Below, one piece after another: positions 46,561 through 58,123 of a stretch of 64,000 nt of DNA. The stretch comes from Uranotaenia lowii (taxonomy: Eukaryota > Arthropoda > Insecta > Diptera > Culicidae), in NCBI RefSeq assembly GCF_029784155.1, contig NC_073693.1:359553825-359617824 (forward strand), read 5' to 3'. Both the position numbers and the translations under genes were made by a program. A model generated the notes under the pieces. The model saw only the letters and a program-made list of their open reading frames with translations. It did not search any database and had not been told where the DNA came from. Positions within the stretch are counted from its first letter, which is position 1; each line of letters begins with the position of its first letter.

Positions 46561-49299
46561 TGACAAGCCTGCCTTGCCTTGAGAGTAACAATAAACGGCA
46601 ATAAAAAAATTCAAAATCGACAACTTGACAAAATTGAAAAACAAAATTGAAAACAAATAAAAATCAACCTTGTAAAAAATTCTTTAAAAAAATTGGACTC
46701 ATCTTTTAAAAAGGTTTTTCTTAAATATTTCTATGTTTGTTTTGAGTCTTTAAAACCACACCCAGTTTTATAAAAAATAATTTTTTGTATTCTTCAATCC
46801 CGAAAAGCCAGAATCAACCTTTTAATTGTCGTCGTACTTTTTTGATAGAGGTAAATTATACTAAAATTTAGCAGATAATGTTTCGATTTCAATAAAAGGA
46901 CTACCCTTATATTTGAGCAAACAAGTCGAAGAAGAAGTCCAAGAAGTAGGATTCCGAAATCCAAACCCCTAACGGTTTGTTTTGGATGGAAATTTGCATA
47001 AGAAGCTCTCCTCTCCAAAATGATTTCCCAAATCCCATTCTCGGACACGCCCAAACACAGACAGTCAGATGTTTGATTTGAAATGTTAAAACCTATCCGA
47101 AATAGTTCAAACCCAATTTTCGGATTTCACTGTTTCGAGTCCGTTTGTCTGTGGCTGGTGACCCCTCGTGCGCCTTCGCGACAGTCACCATCATCATCAC
47201 AGCCAAGTGAACGTTGATTTTTATGACCGATTGTCTGTCACCCATTTGGCGGTTTTTTTTATTTTAGTTTTGTCGTTTGTTTCCCGTTTTCTTCGAATGG
47301 AAAGCGGATTTATTGATAATATCAACCCGATTATCTGTTTCCCCATCCTTTGCGAATTCACAAAGTCTTTCCTGATTTTTTTTTCTTCAAAAAAAAAATG
47401 CAGGTGACTCACTCAATGGGATTGGGATAACCTATCACCTCCATGTTGGATTTAAAAAAAAAAATCAAAATCCAGAAAACAATAAAAAACAGTTTAAAAG
47501 AATCCGGACTTTGATGAGTCACAGGGTTTTGTTGGTTCCCGGAATGGAATTTTTGCCATTCGAAAAAATTGAGTAAGTACACAGAAGTCAAACATTTGTC
47601 TTTGATTGACGAAAACCTTTCGACGAGAAACTACATGTCCAATACAATTTGTTTGAAGAGACTGCGTGGGCGATCGAATCTGCCGGTAGTCGGTGTTGAA
47701 TTCGGCTGAGTAGCAGTGTCCAACCAAGATGATTCCGTATTGTGTTTTCTGCGCACTTGACCAATTGACATGTGGTATTTCGGAAGAGTCGAAAACCTCG
47801 TTCAACAAATGAGTAAATATTGAAAGGATTTTTTTTTCTTTCGTTGAAGAAGTTAATTTTCGTGACCGTGAATTTTGACGACTTAACTACGTGGATATAT
47901 TGTCAGAAAATTATACCTGGCGGTAGTTGGTTTCTTCTGTCACTTTTGAAAATTTCAATTGAAATGTCTTAGTTGCTAAGCAAATGACATCAGTGGTGAT
48001 TTTTTCCGGAATTGATGACACAATGAACGAAATTTGTATTAAAGTTGTATTAAAATTCCAACTAACTTAATTCGTATTCCAACTAACAGTATCAAAATTT
48101 TCCAACTTTAAAAAAAATAAAACAATTTGAAATGACCGTTTGATCGACTTGCACCACTCGATGTGAAGTGAAAAAAAAATCAAAACCATACCCTTGAACG
48201 GTCGAACGTCATTCGACCATCATCATCACGGCGCGGATCACCATCAGTTTCGTCGTCGTTCATAAGGTCTACCAACGATCGATGGTCCCGGTTCCATTAA
48301 ACTTGAAAAAACCAGACCAGTAGACTTCGGGCAGCAATAATGTTGCAGGATAAACATTGCCTTTTCGAGGGCATCACAACATCCGAAAGAAAAAAAACGA
48401 TTCTAAGTTTTGACATTCACTATGATAGAAAAAAAATGAATTCACCTAAAGATAGGAACAGTTTGTTGAATTACATGGTAAAGATTACAAATAAAAAAAA
48501 ATCCATTGTAAAAACCATCGAAGAGTTTTCGGAAATCAAATCCGCGTTTATTTCCTTCGAAAAATATAAAGTTGATAAGAATCGTTTGGAATTTTCCGTT
48601 GCGACACCAGTCAGTATAAAATATTCTGGGCTTTAAAGAGTATTTTTATTTATTTAATAGACATAGTCGATTTCGAGTAATTTTTGAATTTCCCAAGGCC
48701 TGATATTTGAAACCTTAATTTTAGTTCTAAGTTCATTCATGATTTTTGCAGAATTTTCAAGTGATGTTTTCATGAGTAAATCTTAACTTTTTGATTTGTA
48801 TGAGTACATTCAATATTTTGTTTTGTTATCTAATTTTAATCGCCGCTGAAATCATATTAGTTTTTATCTGAATTGGCATTTCGGCAAATTTAATAAAAAA
48901 TTTTTTTTTTTGTGGAACGGTGCTATTTAATCGTTTTTGTGCCAATTTTTTAATGATATAAAGCCAATTTTCCGCTGAAAAACTTTGTCCAAGACCGTAA
49001 CTTCTAATCTTTGGGGACTAAGAAGTTATAAGCTGGTAAGGTAATTTTTCAAAGAACCGAGTGACAATGATTCACTATACAATCTGCAAATGTAACTGGA
49101 ACCCGGTTGTTACTACCGAAATACTAATTTGGGTAATTTGGAAAAAATCAACAATTGATGACTTTGACGTCTATTTTCTATCGAACTTCGCTAATCGATT
49201 CTTGACTTACCGAAGTTCATTAAAATACATATAAACTAATCGGATTGTCATCAACTGTTCGATAAAAACGCCAAGCGAACTGTTAAACTCTGCCGTCAT
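46561..49299. other. Non-coding DNA, one unexplained 98-codon frame
   Basis: 47090-47400 and 48150-48320 are higher-complexity stretches with catcatcat/cgtcgtcg words. A 98-codon plus frame at 48340-48636 is Lys-rich and matches nothing I know; it is probably chance in AT-rich DNA. No repeat ends identified. Confidence 0.4.
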
Positions 49300-50270
49300 G
49301 TGCCGCTGAAAAAATTTCATTCATGTGTTATTCAATATTATTGCTTCTTTTTTTAGGCCATGCCGGTATTATTGATCGAAAACTGTAAAATTTTTGGTAA
49401 CTTTTACCGAAAGTCGTAAAACGTTAGATAATTTCAGCTTATGATTTACAGCGTATTACGCAATATGATAAGCTGGAATAACCAAACGTTTTTCGATTTT
49501 CGGTGAAAATTGCCGAAACTTTTATATTTTTCGGTAAATATTACACGGACTTCCGGTAATAACAGAAGAAAAATTTCAGCGAACAATACCGATTATCTGG
49601 TCAAATTACCGAATTCAGTTAATAATTACAGATATTTCGGTGAAATTCACCAGTTAGACGGTAAAAATGATCAAATTAAAAAAAAAAATTATAAAACTTT
49701 CTGGTATTCCGGTGATAATTACAGATATTTCGGTAAACTGTACCGGTTTTTCGGCAAATATCACCGAACTCTTACAATTTTTTCCGTAAACATTATTGGT
49801 GTTACGATAATATTTACAAGTATTTCGGTAAAAATAAATGTATTTCGATAATAATTCTAGGTTTTTTGGTAATCATTATCTACAGATATTTAGGATAATT
49901 TGACCGTTTGTTCAATATTGTTACCTAGCTTTAATAATTTTTCAGTTTAAAATTACCGGCCTTTCGGTAATAAGTTCAGACATTTCGGTTTTAAAACACC
50001 GGTTAATCGGTTATATAAGGAGCTGACACTTGACAACTGTCAACATTTTGACAGTTACACAGTAAACAAAAATTACCGAGTTTGGTAATATATTTTACAC
50101 AGCCAGTTCTGTAATTCGAAAATTTTCGGTAATTAATCAATTTGACATCTTATTTTTACCGAGCTCGGTAAATCGATTCTTGATTTTACGCAGTTCGTTT
50201 ATTTTATGTAAACAAATCGCTTCCCCGTAAATTTTCGGTAATAAAATACCGAAAACTGTAAATCAGTGTC
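49300..50270. repeat. CGGTAA-rich repeat region 1
   Basis: Dozens of ttaccgaaa / tttcggtaa words at irregular 15-25 bp steps on both strands, with phrases accgaaaactgtaaa at 49373 and 50252 and agatatttcggt at 49630 and 49721. The segments at 49165-49230 and 50135-50215 share atcgattcttga and flanking text. It looks like a decayed short tandem repeat within a larger element. The frame at 49510-49851 is read-through of it. Confidence 0.65.
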
Positions 50271-50925
50271 CCTGTACATTTTTTTTCTATAAATTATGAC
50301 CATTATTTTACTTCTTGTGTCTGTGTGGTGAAAGACCGTGTTTGGATGAGCTGGTCCTCCTAAACTTTCTTTCTTTACTACACACACCTTTCCCGAAGTC
50401 CGGAACCGGCTAAGTGGCCAATGTGGTAAGTTTTTTTTGTGAAGATCAAATTAATGCAATATCAAAATTCATGGTTTTCATTAACAATAATCGCTAGAAT
50501 CTTTTGTATCAGAATTTAAGTTTTGTAGATACCACAATTTTTTTTTAGAATAATGTTATTCAAACTTATGTAAAACAATGTAATTTATACAATCAAATGC
50601 TATTATTCAAATGCTTTTTTCCCTAAAATTTCAATTTTGGTTATTGCTATAGGTACTCAAGCTGCTGAAACCTCAGTCGGGCTAAAGCCGAAATGAGATA
50701 CATTTGTGGCGAACAATATTGTTTAGGATGTTTGAGATTTTCGATACCAATGTGTTTATATATGTCATTAATAAAAAGCATTTTTGTTTGAATAAATTGT
50801 AAATTATTAAAAGCTTTGATTTATGAATTGAATTGGTCCTCGTAAATAAAGGGAAGTGTTTATTCATAATTATTACTATGAGTTTAGTTGTTCCACCTTA
50901 ACCTACAATATTCTTCTTTTTAGGA
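50271..50925. other. AT-rich spacer, no gene seen
   Basis: Sits between the two CGGTAA-rich regions. Only short AT-rich frames, no repeat or gene recognised. Confidence 0.4.
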
Positions 50926-51480
50926 CCTTTATTTACCGAAAACTGTAAAATTTTAGGTAATTATTACCGAAAATCTCGAGTAATGCACTCTGCATCATGA
51001 GCTGAAATTTCCGAACGACTTAACGGTTTTCGGCAATAAATTTTCAGTTTTCGGTAAATATAGACGACATTCCGGTAAAAACGACCGGTTTTTTGGTAGA
51101 AATAACACATTTTTCGGTAAAACTTAGGGGTATTTCAGTAATTATCACGGATATTTCGGTAAAATCTACTGCTTGTTCGGTAAATATAACACAGCTTTTA
51201 TAGATTTTCGGTGAAAAAATCACGGTATTTCGGTAATATTTAGAATATTTAGATAGCAGAGCTTCTATAGTTTTTCGGTTAAACATCATCGGCCTTTCGG
51301 TAATAATTACATACATTTCGGCTCAATAATACTGGTTTTCGGTAATCTAACGAGCTATCACATTGACAACTGTCAATAATTTGACAGATGATTTTAGATA
51401 TGATCAGTCGAGTTTCGATTTTTTTACCGAAAAGGGTCTATTATATATAGCTGTCACTTATTTGCCATGGAATAAAATAC
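50926..51480. repeat. CGGTAA-rich repeat region 2
   Basis: Starts with tttaccgaaaactgtaaaat (50932), closely matching the start of region 1 at 49373. It continues with ttttcggtaaa, atttcggtaataatta and ttttcggtaatct words to about 51350. Both regions also contain the words tgacaactgtcaa and ttgacag (about 50030 and 51363), so the two are diverged copies of one longer repeat. Confidence 0.6.
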
Positions 51481-51813
51481 CGAACGGTTTATCGAGTTAC
51501 ACATGTTAGGATTTCGGTTACTTTCTGTCGCATATTATCAACGCAACGCATTATCAAAAAAACGTGTTTCTATTCGATTTTGGACGAATGTTCGCGTATA
51601 AAAATCATACTGTTTTTCAACAGCTTGCAGGATACAAAGTTAAAAAAATATTTGAGGTTCTAATTAAAAAATACGAATAAATCAATCATTCCATTTCTCC
51701 TTTTCGTTAAAGCTTTTGCCAGAAATTTGTTGACTGTTTAGTGGAACGAAATCGTCCGAAATCCTATATAATTACGTCTTCACCAGGTACATAATTTTTA
51801 TCATGATGAATGT

Positions 51814-51893
51814 TGGTTAATCGCCGCGATGCATTGTTGTTGAATTTTATCGACGTTTTTTGGCACCGAAAAAAGTCGATAAAGTTCAACAAC
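51814..51893. repeat. Short hairpin sharing its head with the Penelope insertion
   Basis: tggttaatcgccgcgatg (51814-51831) is identical to 12411-12428, with similarity for a further ~35 bp. Here the following gttgttgaattttatcgac (51836) pairs with gtcgataaagttcaacaac (51875-51893), giving a stem of about 25 bp. Likely a fragment of a repeat family that also supplied the extra 86 bp at the left of the Penelope composite. Confidence 0.55.
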
Positions 51894-53394
51894 CTTTTTT
51901 TTTAAGGATAAATATTTATCCTGCAATATTTCGATAATATGCGTTGCGTAATTTCTGAGACAATGCAGTTTGAATGGTAAAAACCGAAAAGTCGGATGAG
52001 TCGGAGTAGGCGTCGATTGAAGAGCGGACACAATATTTTTTTTCCATCTTGTCAAAAACATTATTCTAAAGTGGAAAAGTAGAAAAACAGTTAAATTGGG
52101 AATTGTGGACTTTTTACTGATGGTTCCTTCCTTAAGTTCCTTCAGCTGTTATCAGCCGTTGCTCAAGTTTCAAATTAGGTCCGCTGCGTAAAAAAAACTT
52201 TCCCAGAATGCTGTTTCCTGTTCAGGAAACCTGATCCATCGGAATGAAAACCAAAGATAACAACTTTCCAGGCGGACTCATTCAACTCGAGGATTTACGT
52301 TTTATTTGCATTTCCGGTGAGTCCGTTCCTTTCTGTTCCTTTTTTTTTTTAATTTTTCAATTATACCAAGGCAGTGAAATTAGAGAGGTTTCAGGTTCTA
52401 AACTTCCATTATTTTTTTCTAAATGTAAATATTATTTTCAAGAACCTTTAAATAACTGCAATGATTGATTGACTATTTCTTTTGACAACATCGATTGAAA
52501 TTGGCAATTGAGATTAAAGATTCTGGAAATCAATGTATCAAAAATAGAATTAAGAATTTGGATTCAAAAATGTGTCATCTAGTGATAATAAGATTAACTT
52601 TGAATGCAGAACTATATTTCATCACTTACTGATGAGCGTTTTGAACTGAAGAACTTTTTTATAAAGATGGGTTTGTCAATATCATTTCTTTAAAATTAAT
52701 CGCTCAACCGGTTTGAGTTTTTTTTATCAATGTCCATTCATCATCGCTTAACTTGTTGTAATTAAGGATAGGTTTTGAGCAAAAACTGTTAAATTGTCAA
52801 TTCGATATTACGGTTAAACTAAATACTTTTTTTTCAATTTATGTTGTGGAAAGATACTAGGAATGTGCTTAAAAATAAGCACTTGGCGACAGTACTTAAT
52901 TTTTTGTCACCATTACACTAAGCAAACTCATGCCTTCTTATTAACTGAAAGCATCTCATATGAGTTTGGAAAATGGTTTCTATGGTTCACCGTAAAACAA
53001 GTTAAAAATGCCCCTAATCAATTCCTTTTACCCCAGTCCCAACCAAAATTATTTCGCTAGGATGCAGGCACAAAATGAATCTTTCATCCCTTTTTCTTTT
53101 TCGAATCAATTCTTTGACTACTAGGACGTGTCCGGCGCCGTTATTAACGTTCACAGAGAGAGCATCAGTTTTGTGCTGTGTGAATGAGCTGCTAATCCCA
53201 AGCACTGTCCATGGCCATGGCCTCGGTTTATCACGAAGTAGCAACCATTATTGGCGATATGGAATTATTTCTACTGAGCCACGCCAGCGATCGTGGAACT
53301 CGAAGTGATTGATAGCATAATTTGATTTTGTAACAAGTAATGCAAACAATTTCAACCATGCATTTCGGGTTTTACGGTTTAAGGTGGATGTGAG
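51894..53394. other. Non-coding DNA, no gene seen
   Basis: Mostly AT-rich. 53120-53310 is a GC-richer, complex stretch that may be conserved non-coding sequence. Short frames only. Confidence 0.4.
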
Positions 53395-53396
53395 TA

Positions 53397-54533
53397 AAGG
53401 GTGATACGGTCAAAATTTGGTCAATATCAACTTGACGTATTTCTTCCAATTTTGCATTTAAAAAACCTGAACACCCCTCATCGCGAAAATCCGAGCTACT
53501 CGCACGCTTGGAAGCGAGCTGGCAAAATCGCTAAAAGTTGCCAAATCAACCGTTACAAATGTAATTAAAGTGTTTGGGGAACGTTTGTCGACAGCCAGGA
53601 AGTCTGGATCGGGGGGAAATCGATAACCGGAAGCCGTTGAGACGACAAAGAGAGTTGCCGGTAGTTTCAAGCGAAACCCTAACTCTCTCTCCGAGATGCC
53701 GCAAATAAGCTGGGTGTATCGTCTACAACCGTGCATCGAGCCAAAAAACGAGCCGGACTATCGACTTACAAGAAGGTAGAGACTCCAAATCGAGATGATA
53801 AATAAAATACGACGGCCAAAGCGCGATCCCGGAGGCTGAACTGATGCTGACGAAGTTTGACTGCGTTGTAATGGACGACGAAACCTATGTCAAAGCCGAC
53901 TACAAGCAGCTTCCGGGACAGGAGTTTTATACGGCAAAAGGAAGGGGAAAGGTAGCAGATATGTTTAAGCACATGAAACTGTCAAAGTTCGCGAAGAAAT
54001 ATCCATCTATACCTGTGTCTGGAAAAGCAGCATTTTTATAGCTTGCGGGACTGTCAACCAAGAAATTCAAGTGAAAGAGTGTTTGAATAAACGTCTGCTG
54101 CCTTTCCTGAAGAAACACGGTTGTTCCGTACTGTTTTGGCTGGATTTGGCATCTTGCCAATACGGTAAAAAGGCCATGGAGTGGTACGCCGCCAACAACG
54201 TGCAGGTGGTTCCCAAGGACAAGAACCCTCCCAACACGCCAGAGCTCCGCCCATTGAGAAATACTGGGCTATTGTCAAGCGGAACCTAAAGAAGACCAAA
54301 AAAACTGCTAAGGACGAGCAGCAGTTCAAGGCAAACTGGCTTTCTGCGGCGAAGAAGGTGGACAAGGTGGCTGTACAAAATCTGATGGCAGGGGTTAAGC
54401 GTAAGGCCCGGCAATCCGGATTTGGAAATGCGGAAGCCTAACTGAATATTTTTTCTGAATTTTATTCTAATTAAACTTGAAAAAGAAATTTAATTTGATT
54501 TTTTTAAATAAACGATTTCACCGTATCACCCTT
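53397..54533 (+). mobile_element. Degenerate ITmD37E (DD37E) Tc1/mariner-type transposon
   Basis: Perfect 14-bp terminal repeats AAGGGTGATACGGT / ACCGTATCACCCTT are flanked by TA (53395-53396, 54534-54535). Inside, on the plus strand, transposase pieces lie in different frames: a helix-turn-helix-like N-terminal part (53480-53790), MDDETY with the first catalytic Asp (53871-53888), then DLASCQYGKKAMEWYAANN (second Asp codon 54143-54145) and, after a net 1-base loss, IEKYWAIVKR with the catalytic Glu (54256-54258). The Asp-Glu gap corresponds to 37 residues, the signature of the mosquito ITmD37E family of cut-and-paste transposases. Stops and frameshifts (about 53790, 54040, 54250) and no intact start make it dead. 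1137 bp, close to full length. Confidence 0.9.
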
Positions 54534-54535
54534 TA

Positions 54536-57302
54536 ACATCTAACGTTAAAATAAGTGATTTAAATTAAATTCCGCTCAACTTAATTAAATTCGAAATATT
54601 TGAAAAGTTGAGATAAGTTTTTCTCAATTGCAATACTACACAGCTTTTCAACTAAAGTAATTCTTATTTCATTGACGGTCACAGGAAAAATTGCCAGATG
54701 CTGTTTTAGTTTCCATCGGTTTGCTGTTTATTTTTTTCGTATTTTTTGTTTGGGTGGCAGTGAAATTTGAATCGCAACATATTGACTGAGCAACTGTATT
54801 GCTGTGAAAGTAGAAAATATGAAACGATGTCAAAATTAAACATCTCCCCGACCTTGTCGATATTTGTCGGATGTCGAGAGATTCGATCTTTTACGAGTGT
54901 CCGAAATCGGTTAAAATATTTTCCTCAAAAAACCGACCTACTAATAACACCTATCGGAGAATATTTAAGCAAATGTGTTCATAAGGTGTCAAGATCATCA
55001 AAACATCGCCCTGCGGGGGGATTTGGACAACATAATTTGCCGAATGGTTCCGAAAATCCCCTGCGGGTTGGTCAGTAAATCATATTCTTCTTGATTGCCC
55101 GTAAATAAAATCACAGCAAACTAGCAAGCAGCACCTCACAGCACAGTCGAAGATGAAAATACCGCGGCGACTACTTGGACTGATCATTTATTTTCTACTG
55201 AGTCTGTGGAGCTAAACACAGTGCCATCTTCTGACTGCTCAGGTCGATGAGTTAGGTTGCTAATCCTAATTCAACTAGAAGGTGTCGCTGAAATCGGCGT
55301 AAAACCGGTTTATAAAATTAAAACCCAGAAGTCAATGTATAATGTTATGAACACGCTTATTGATGTTTGAATCGGTTTAAATATAATTTAGTCAAAACAA
55401 ACAAATTATGATTTTGTTTACATATAGGTATATAATACAGATTTAATTCTATCGTTGTGTTATTTCCTCAAGACGTCTCCTGAAAACCACGCATAAATGC
55501 ATCGTATGACCCAGAGATAACGAACAACAACCACACTCCATCTACGTCAACGTTTATTGCATAAAATCAAACAAAACATCAAAACTACCCACGAACACGA
55601 TTTTAAATCGAAAAGACCAGCCAAGAGTAAAATGGTAAAGTAAAAAAACACTTAAATCGTGACCTGCGACATCCATTAAACCGAAACAAGCCAAACGGGC
55701 CAAACGACTGTTCAGTTCAGTTCAGTTTCGGTGGAGCTTTAGTTTAGCAAAACATAAAAAAAGTCAATTCGAAGGTATGTCGTCGTCGTCGTTGTCGCTT
55801 TTTGGACACTCAAGAATCGACTCGATCGAAGGTCGCGCCCCCGTTGGATGTCGCTTGTTATGTTGTTATGGATGGTTCAAGAGCGCTGTTGATTGTCAAA
55901 AAACCGGATGAGTTCTTAGCTTAATCCGATGGAGATGAGATTCCAATAAATAATGGCATAACAATCAATTCAATTCTGATATAAGGTACACCGGGGAAAG
56001 TGGGGACGATGCCTATTTAAACAAAAATGTGCACTATTTTTTTCAAACTTTCGATGCAAAGTGTTAGATTTACTTGTCTTATCACTGTATAAAGACACAA
56101 ATTCGACAATAACGGATGTTTACAGCGACTTTTTGATTATTTTCTATTTTTAACTACGAGTTGATGTGCATCATTTTCAATTACAATTTTCTCGTAAACT
56201 AGCTGTCTCAGGGCAACAAATTGTACATTGAAAAAATGCTCACCGTAGTATCTAAGCAGTTGTAGCTTTATGGATATTCATACACATGACAAAATATTCA
56301 TTATTATTCATAGAACCACCAATGCTGGAGGTTGAAGACGCTACAAACTGGCGACGAGGATAAACTCAACTGAGTTTCAAGGCTTAGAAACAGTTTTGAA
56401 AGTTTAACGAAATCCGTGGACAATTTGAAGTTGAAGGAGATCCTGATATCCAGGACTCGAAAGTTTACCAGGAATTTATCAGGAAGCAACTGAAGACTGA
56501 GATTTTGGAAAATGGCTTGGTTAATGGTGAGTTTGTTTCTTTTTATCTTTCTCTATAAAAAATTTCATAAAGTTGGAATTTTGTGTGCCGGTTTGTGGTG
56601 CTGGAATACTTCAGACTGGGTTATCGAATTGTGGGAACTGTTGCCGAGACCCGGAAAACGGGGAAATCTCGGAACAGTTGCCCAAAGTGTGGAAACATAT
56701 GATGTTTCCATGCAGTCGAGAATAAATTCTTGGCTGGAAGCAACTCAGTACATATGGTTCTCGAATTGTGGGAGCTTTCAGCTGCCCAAAGAGTGGTAAT
56801 CTGTTTACCATGAAGTCGAGTGTAAAAAACTGAACTAGAAATAATAAAAATGATATCTTCGAGAGTTCTGAGATAAAGGTGTATAATTTTAGAGTAAATC
56901 AACAATAACATGCATTATTGATTTACTCTAAAAACTAATGATAAGTTAATAAAAAGTTTAGCCAACCTGACCAAGCTTGATACATAAAAAAAGACGGAAC
57001 AGGTGGCAGATGATCTGTTTTGAATGAGAGTACGATTGATGAAAATATGTCACATTCCTGAAACCTTTTTTTCTGTTGCTAAAAAAATGAATGAAAGTCA
57101 TTGGTTTAAAATTTGCTGTCGAGAAATTCAAATGTATGTTTTTTTATATTGATTTAAACTAAATGATCTAAGCAAGCCTTGGTGGAGTGCGGTCGTGTTT
57201 TTTTGCTCGTGTCAATTTTCTTTCGGTTAAGTGAAATTAATCCGAAAAAAATTAAAATTTGAATTTAGGATCATGACTATTTTTTTCTGAATTTTATATT
57301 CC
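54536..57302. other. Non-coding DNA with a possible host first exon
   Basis: 55680-55800 has ttcagttcagttcagtttcg (Inr-like TCAGT words) followed by a good plus-strand donor (GAAG/GTATGT at 55772), which could be a non-coding first exon; this is weak. 55986 onwards begins acaccggggaaagtgggg, a motif common at the ends of insect MITEs, but I find no partner end. A palindrome ttttagagtaaatcaa lies at 56889-56931. No other gene. Confidence 0.35.
56605..56830 (+). repeat. Two-copy tandem duplication, ~125-140 bp
   Basis: atcgaattgtgggaactgtt (56625) and ctcgaattgtgggagcttt (56760) begin two units that share (a)gttgcccaaag(t/a)gtgg, a short ttaccatg/tttccatg segment and gcagtcgag/gaagtcgag. Moderately diverged; non-coding. 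Confidence 0.6.
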
Positions 57303-57313
57303 AACACAGTGAA

Positions 57314-58096
57314 ATGTTTTTGCTCGCCCAAACACAACCGGACATGCAGAGCAAACTCGACGACCTCACCGAAAGTTCCAAGGCAGCAGGTCTCAAAGTC
57401 AATGTCGGAAAGACCAAGTCGATGGAGATCAACACAGGAAATCCCTCCAGTTTCATGGTAGCTGGGCAACAAGTTGAGAAAGTGGAGTGCTTCCAGTATC
57501 TTGGTAGCCAGATAACGCCTGATGGTGGTACCAGGAAAGACATCGAAACCCGGATCAGAAAGGCCCGATTTGCGTTTGCGAGTCTCCGAAACATCTGGCG
57601 GTCACGCCAGATCTCTCTACGAACAAAAATCCGAATCTTCAACTCAAACGTCAAATCCGTATTGCTGTACGGGTGCGAAACTTGGTGCACATATGCGGTG
57701 ACGACGCGAAAACTGCAAGTATTTGTAAACCGCTGCCTGCGGAATATCATCCGGGCTTGGTGGCCTGGCAACTGGATCTCGAATGAGGAACTACCTCGCC
57801 GGTGTCATCAAAGGGCGCTAGAAATCGAGATTCGGGAACGTAAGTGGAGATGGATTGGGCACACGCTGCGAAGAGATGAAAACGAGATTTGCAGAGAGGC
57901 GCTAGATTGGAATCCAGAAGGTCATCGAAGAAGAGGCAGGCCCAGAAACTCGTGGCGGCGAAGCCTAGCCGCTGAAATCCGAACTGTCGACGAGAATCTT
58001 GACTGGGACCAGGTGAAGACGCTGGCTCCGGATCGTCAACAGTGGAGGTCTTTTACCACGGCCCTATGCACCGGAGGATCGGCGCGGGATCATTAA
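57314..58096 (+). CDS. RTE-like LINE: C-terminal RT/thumb region, 5'-truncated but uninterrupted
   Basis: 260 open codons. Residues 1-100 are the part of a non-LTR reverse transcriptase after the catalytic ADD box: LLAQTQPDMQSKLDDL, AGLKVNVGKTKSME, ECFQYLGSQITPDGG, RKARFAFASLRNIWRS. Residues 105-230 carry FNSNVKSVLLYGCETW, NRCLRNIIRAWW and RKWRWIGHTLRRDENEICRE followed by RRRGRPRNSWRR, a block typical of RTE-type endonuclease-RT proteins. The Met is accidental: AT comes from the target duplication and G is the first base of the element. The stop TAA lies in the first unit of the TAAG tail. No stop or frameshift, so the copy is young, but it lacks endonuclease and RT core and cannot act alone. 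Confidence 0.85.
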   Translation: MFLLAQTQPDMQSKLDDLTESSKAAGLKVNVGKTKSMEINTGNPSSFMVAGQQVEKVECFQYLGSQITPDGGTRKDIETRIRKARFAFASLRNIWRSRQISLRTKIRIFNSNVKSVLLYGCETWCTYAVTTRKLQVFVNRCLRNIIRAWWPGNWISNEELPRRCHQRALEIEIRERKWRWIGHTLRRDENEICREALDWNPEGHRRRGRPRNSWRRSLAAEIRTVDENLDWDQVKTLAPDRQQWRSFTTALCTGGSARDH

Positions 58097-58110
58097 GTAA
58101 GTAAGTAAGT
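57316..58110 (+). mobile_element. 5'-truncated RTE-like LINE insertion
   Basis: Bounded by a perfect 13-bp target duplication aacacagtgaaat (57303-57315 and 58111-58123). The 3' end is a short tandem tail (taag)4, not poly(A), as in RTE-clade elements. 795 bp. The coding strand is plus. The minus-strand 164-codon frame over the same DNA is a shadow. Confidence 0.9.
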
Positions 58111-58123
58111 AACACAGTGAAAT

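Noticed and set aside
43148..46601. Frames of 80-409 codons made of KLT, ILS, DKI or CQF repeats
   Set aside because: Same reason: the aaaattgac array and its variants. Not proteins.
48340..48636. 98-codon Lys-rich frame as a host gene
   Set aside because: No recognisable domain, no splice signals seen, A/T-driven composition; likely chance.
55986..56060. MITE beginning acaccggggaaagtgggg
   Set aside because: The start resembles insect MITE ends but no matching inverted end or duplication was found nearby.
57277..57771. 164-codon minus frame
   Set aside because: Shadow of the plus-strand RTE-like reading frame.
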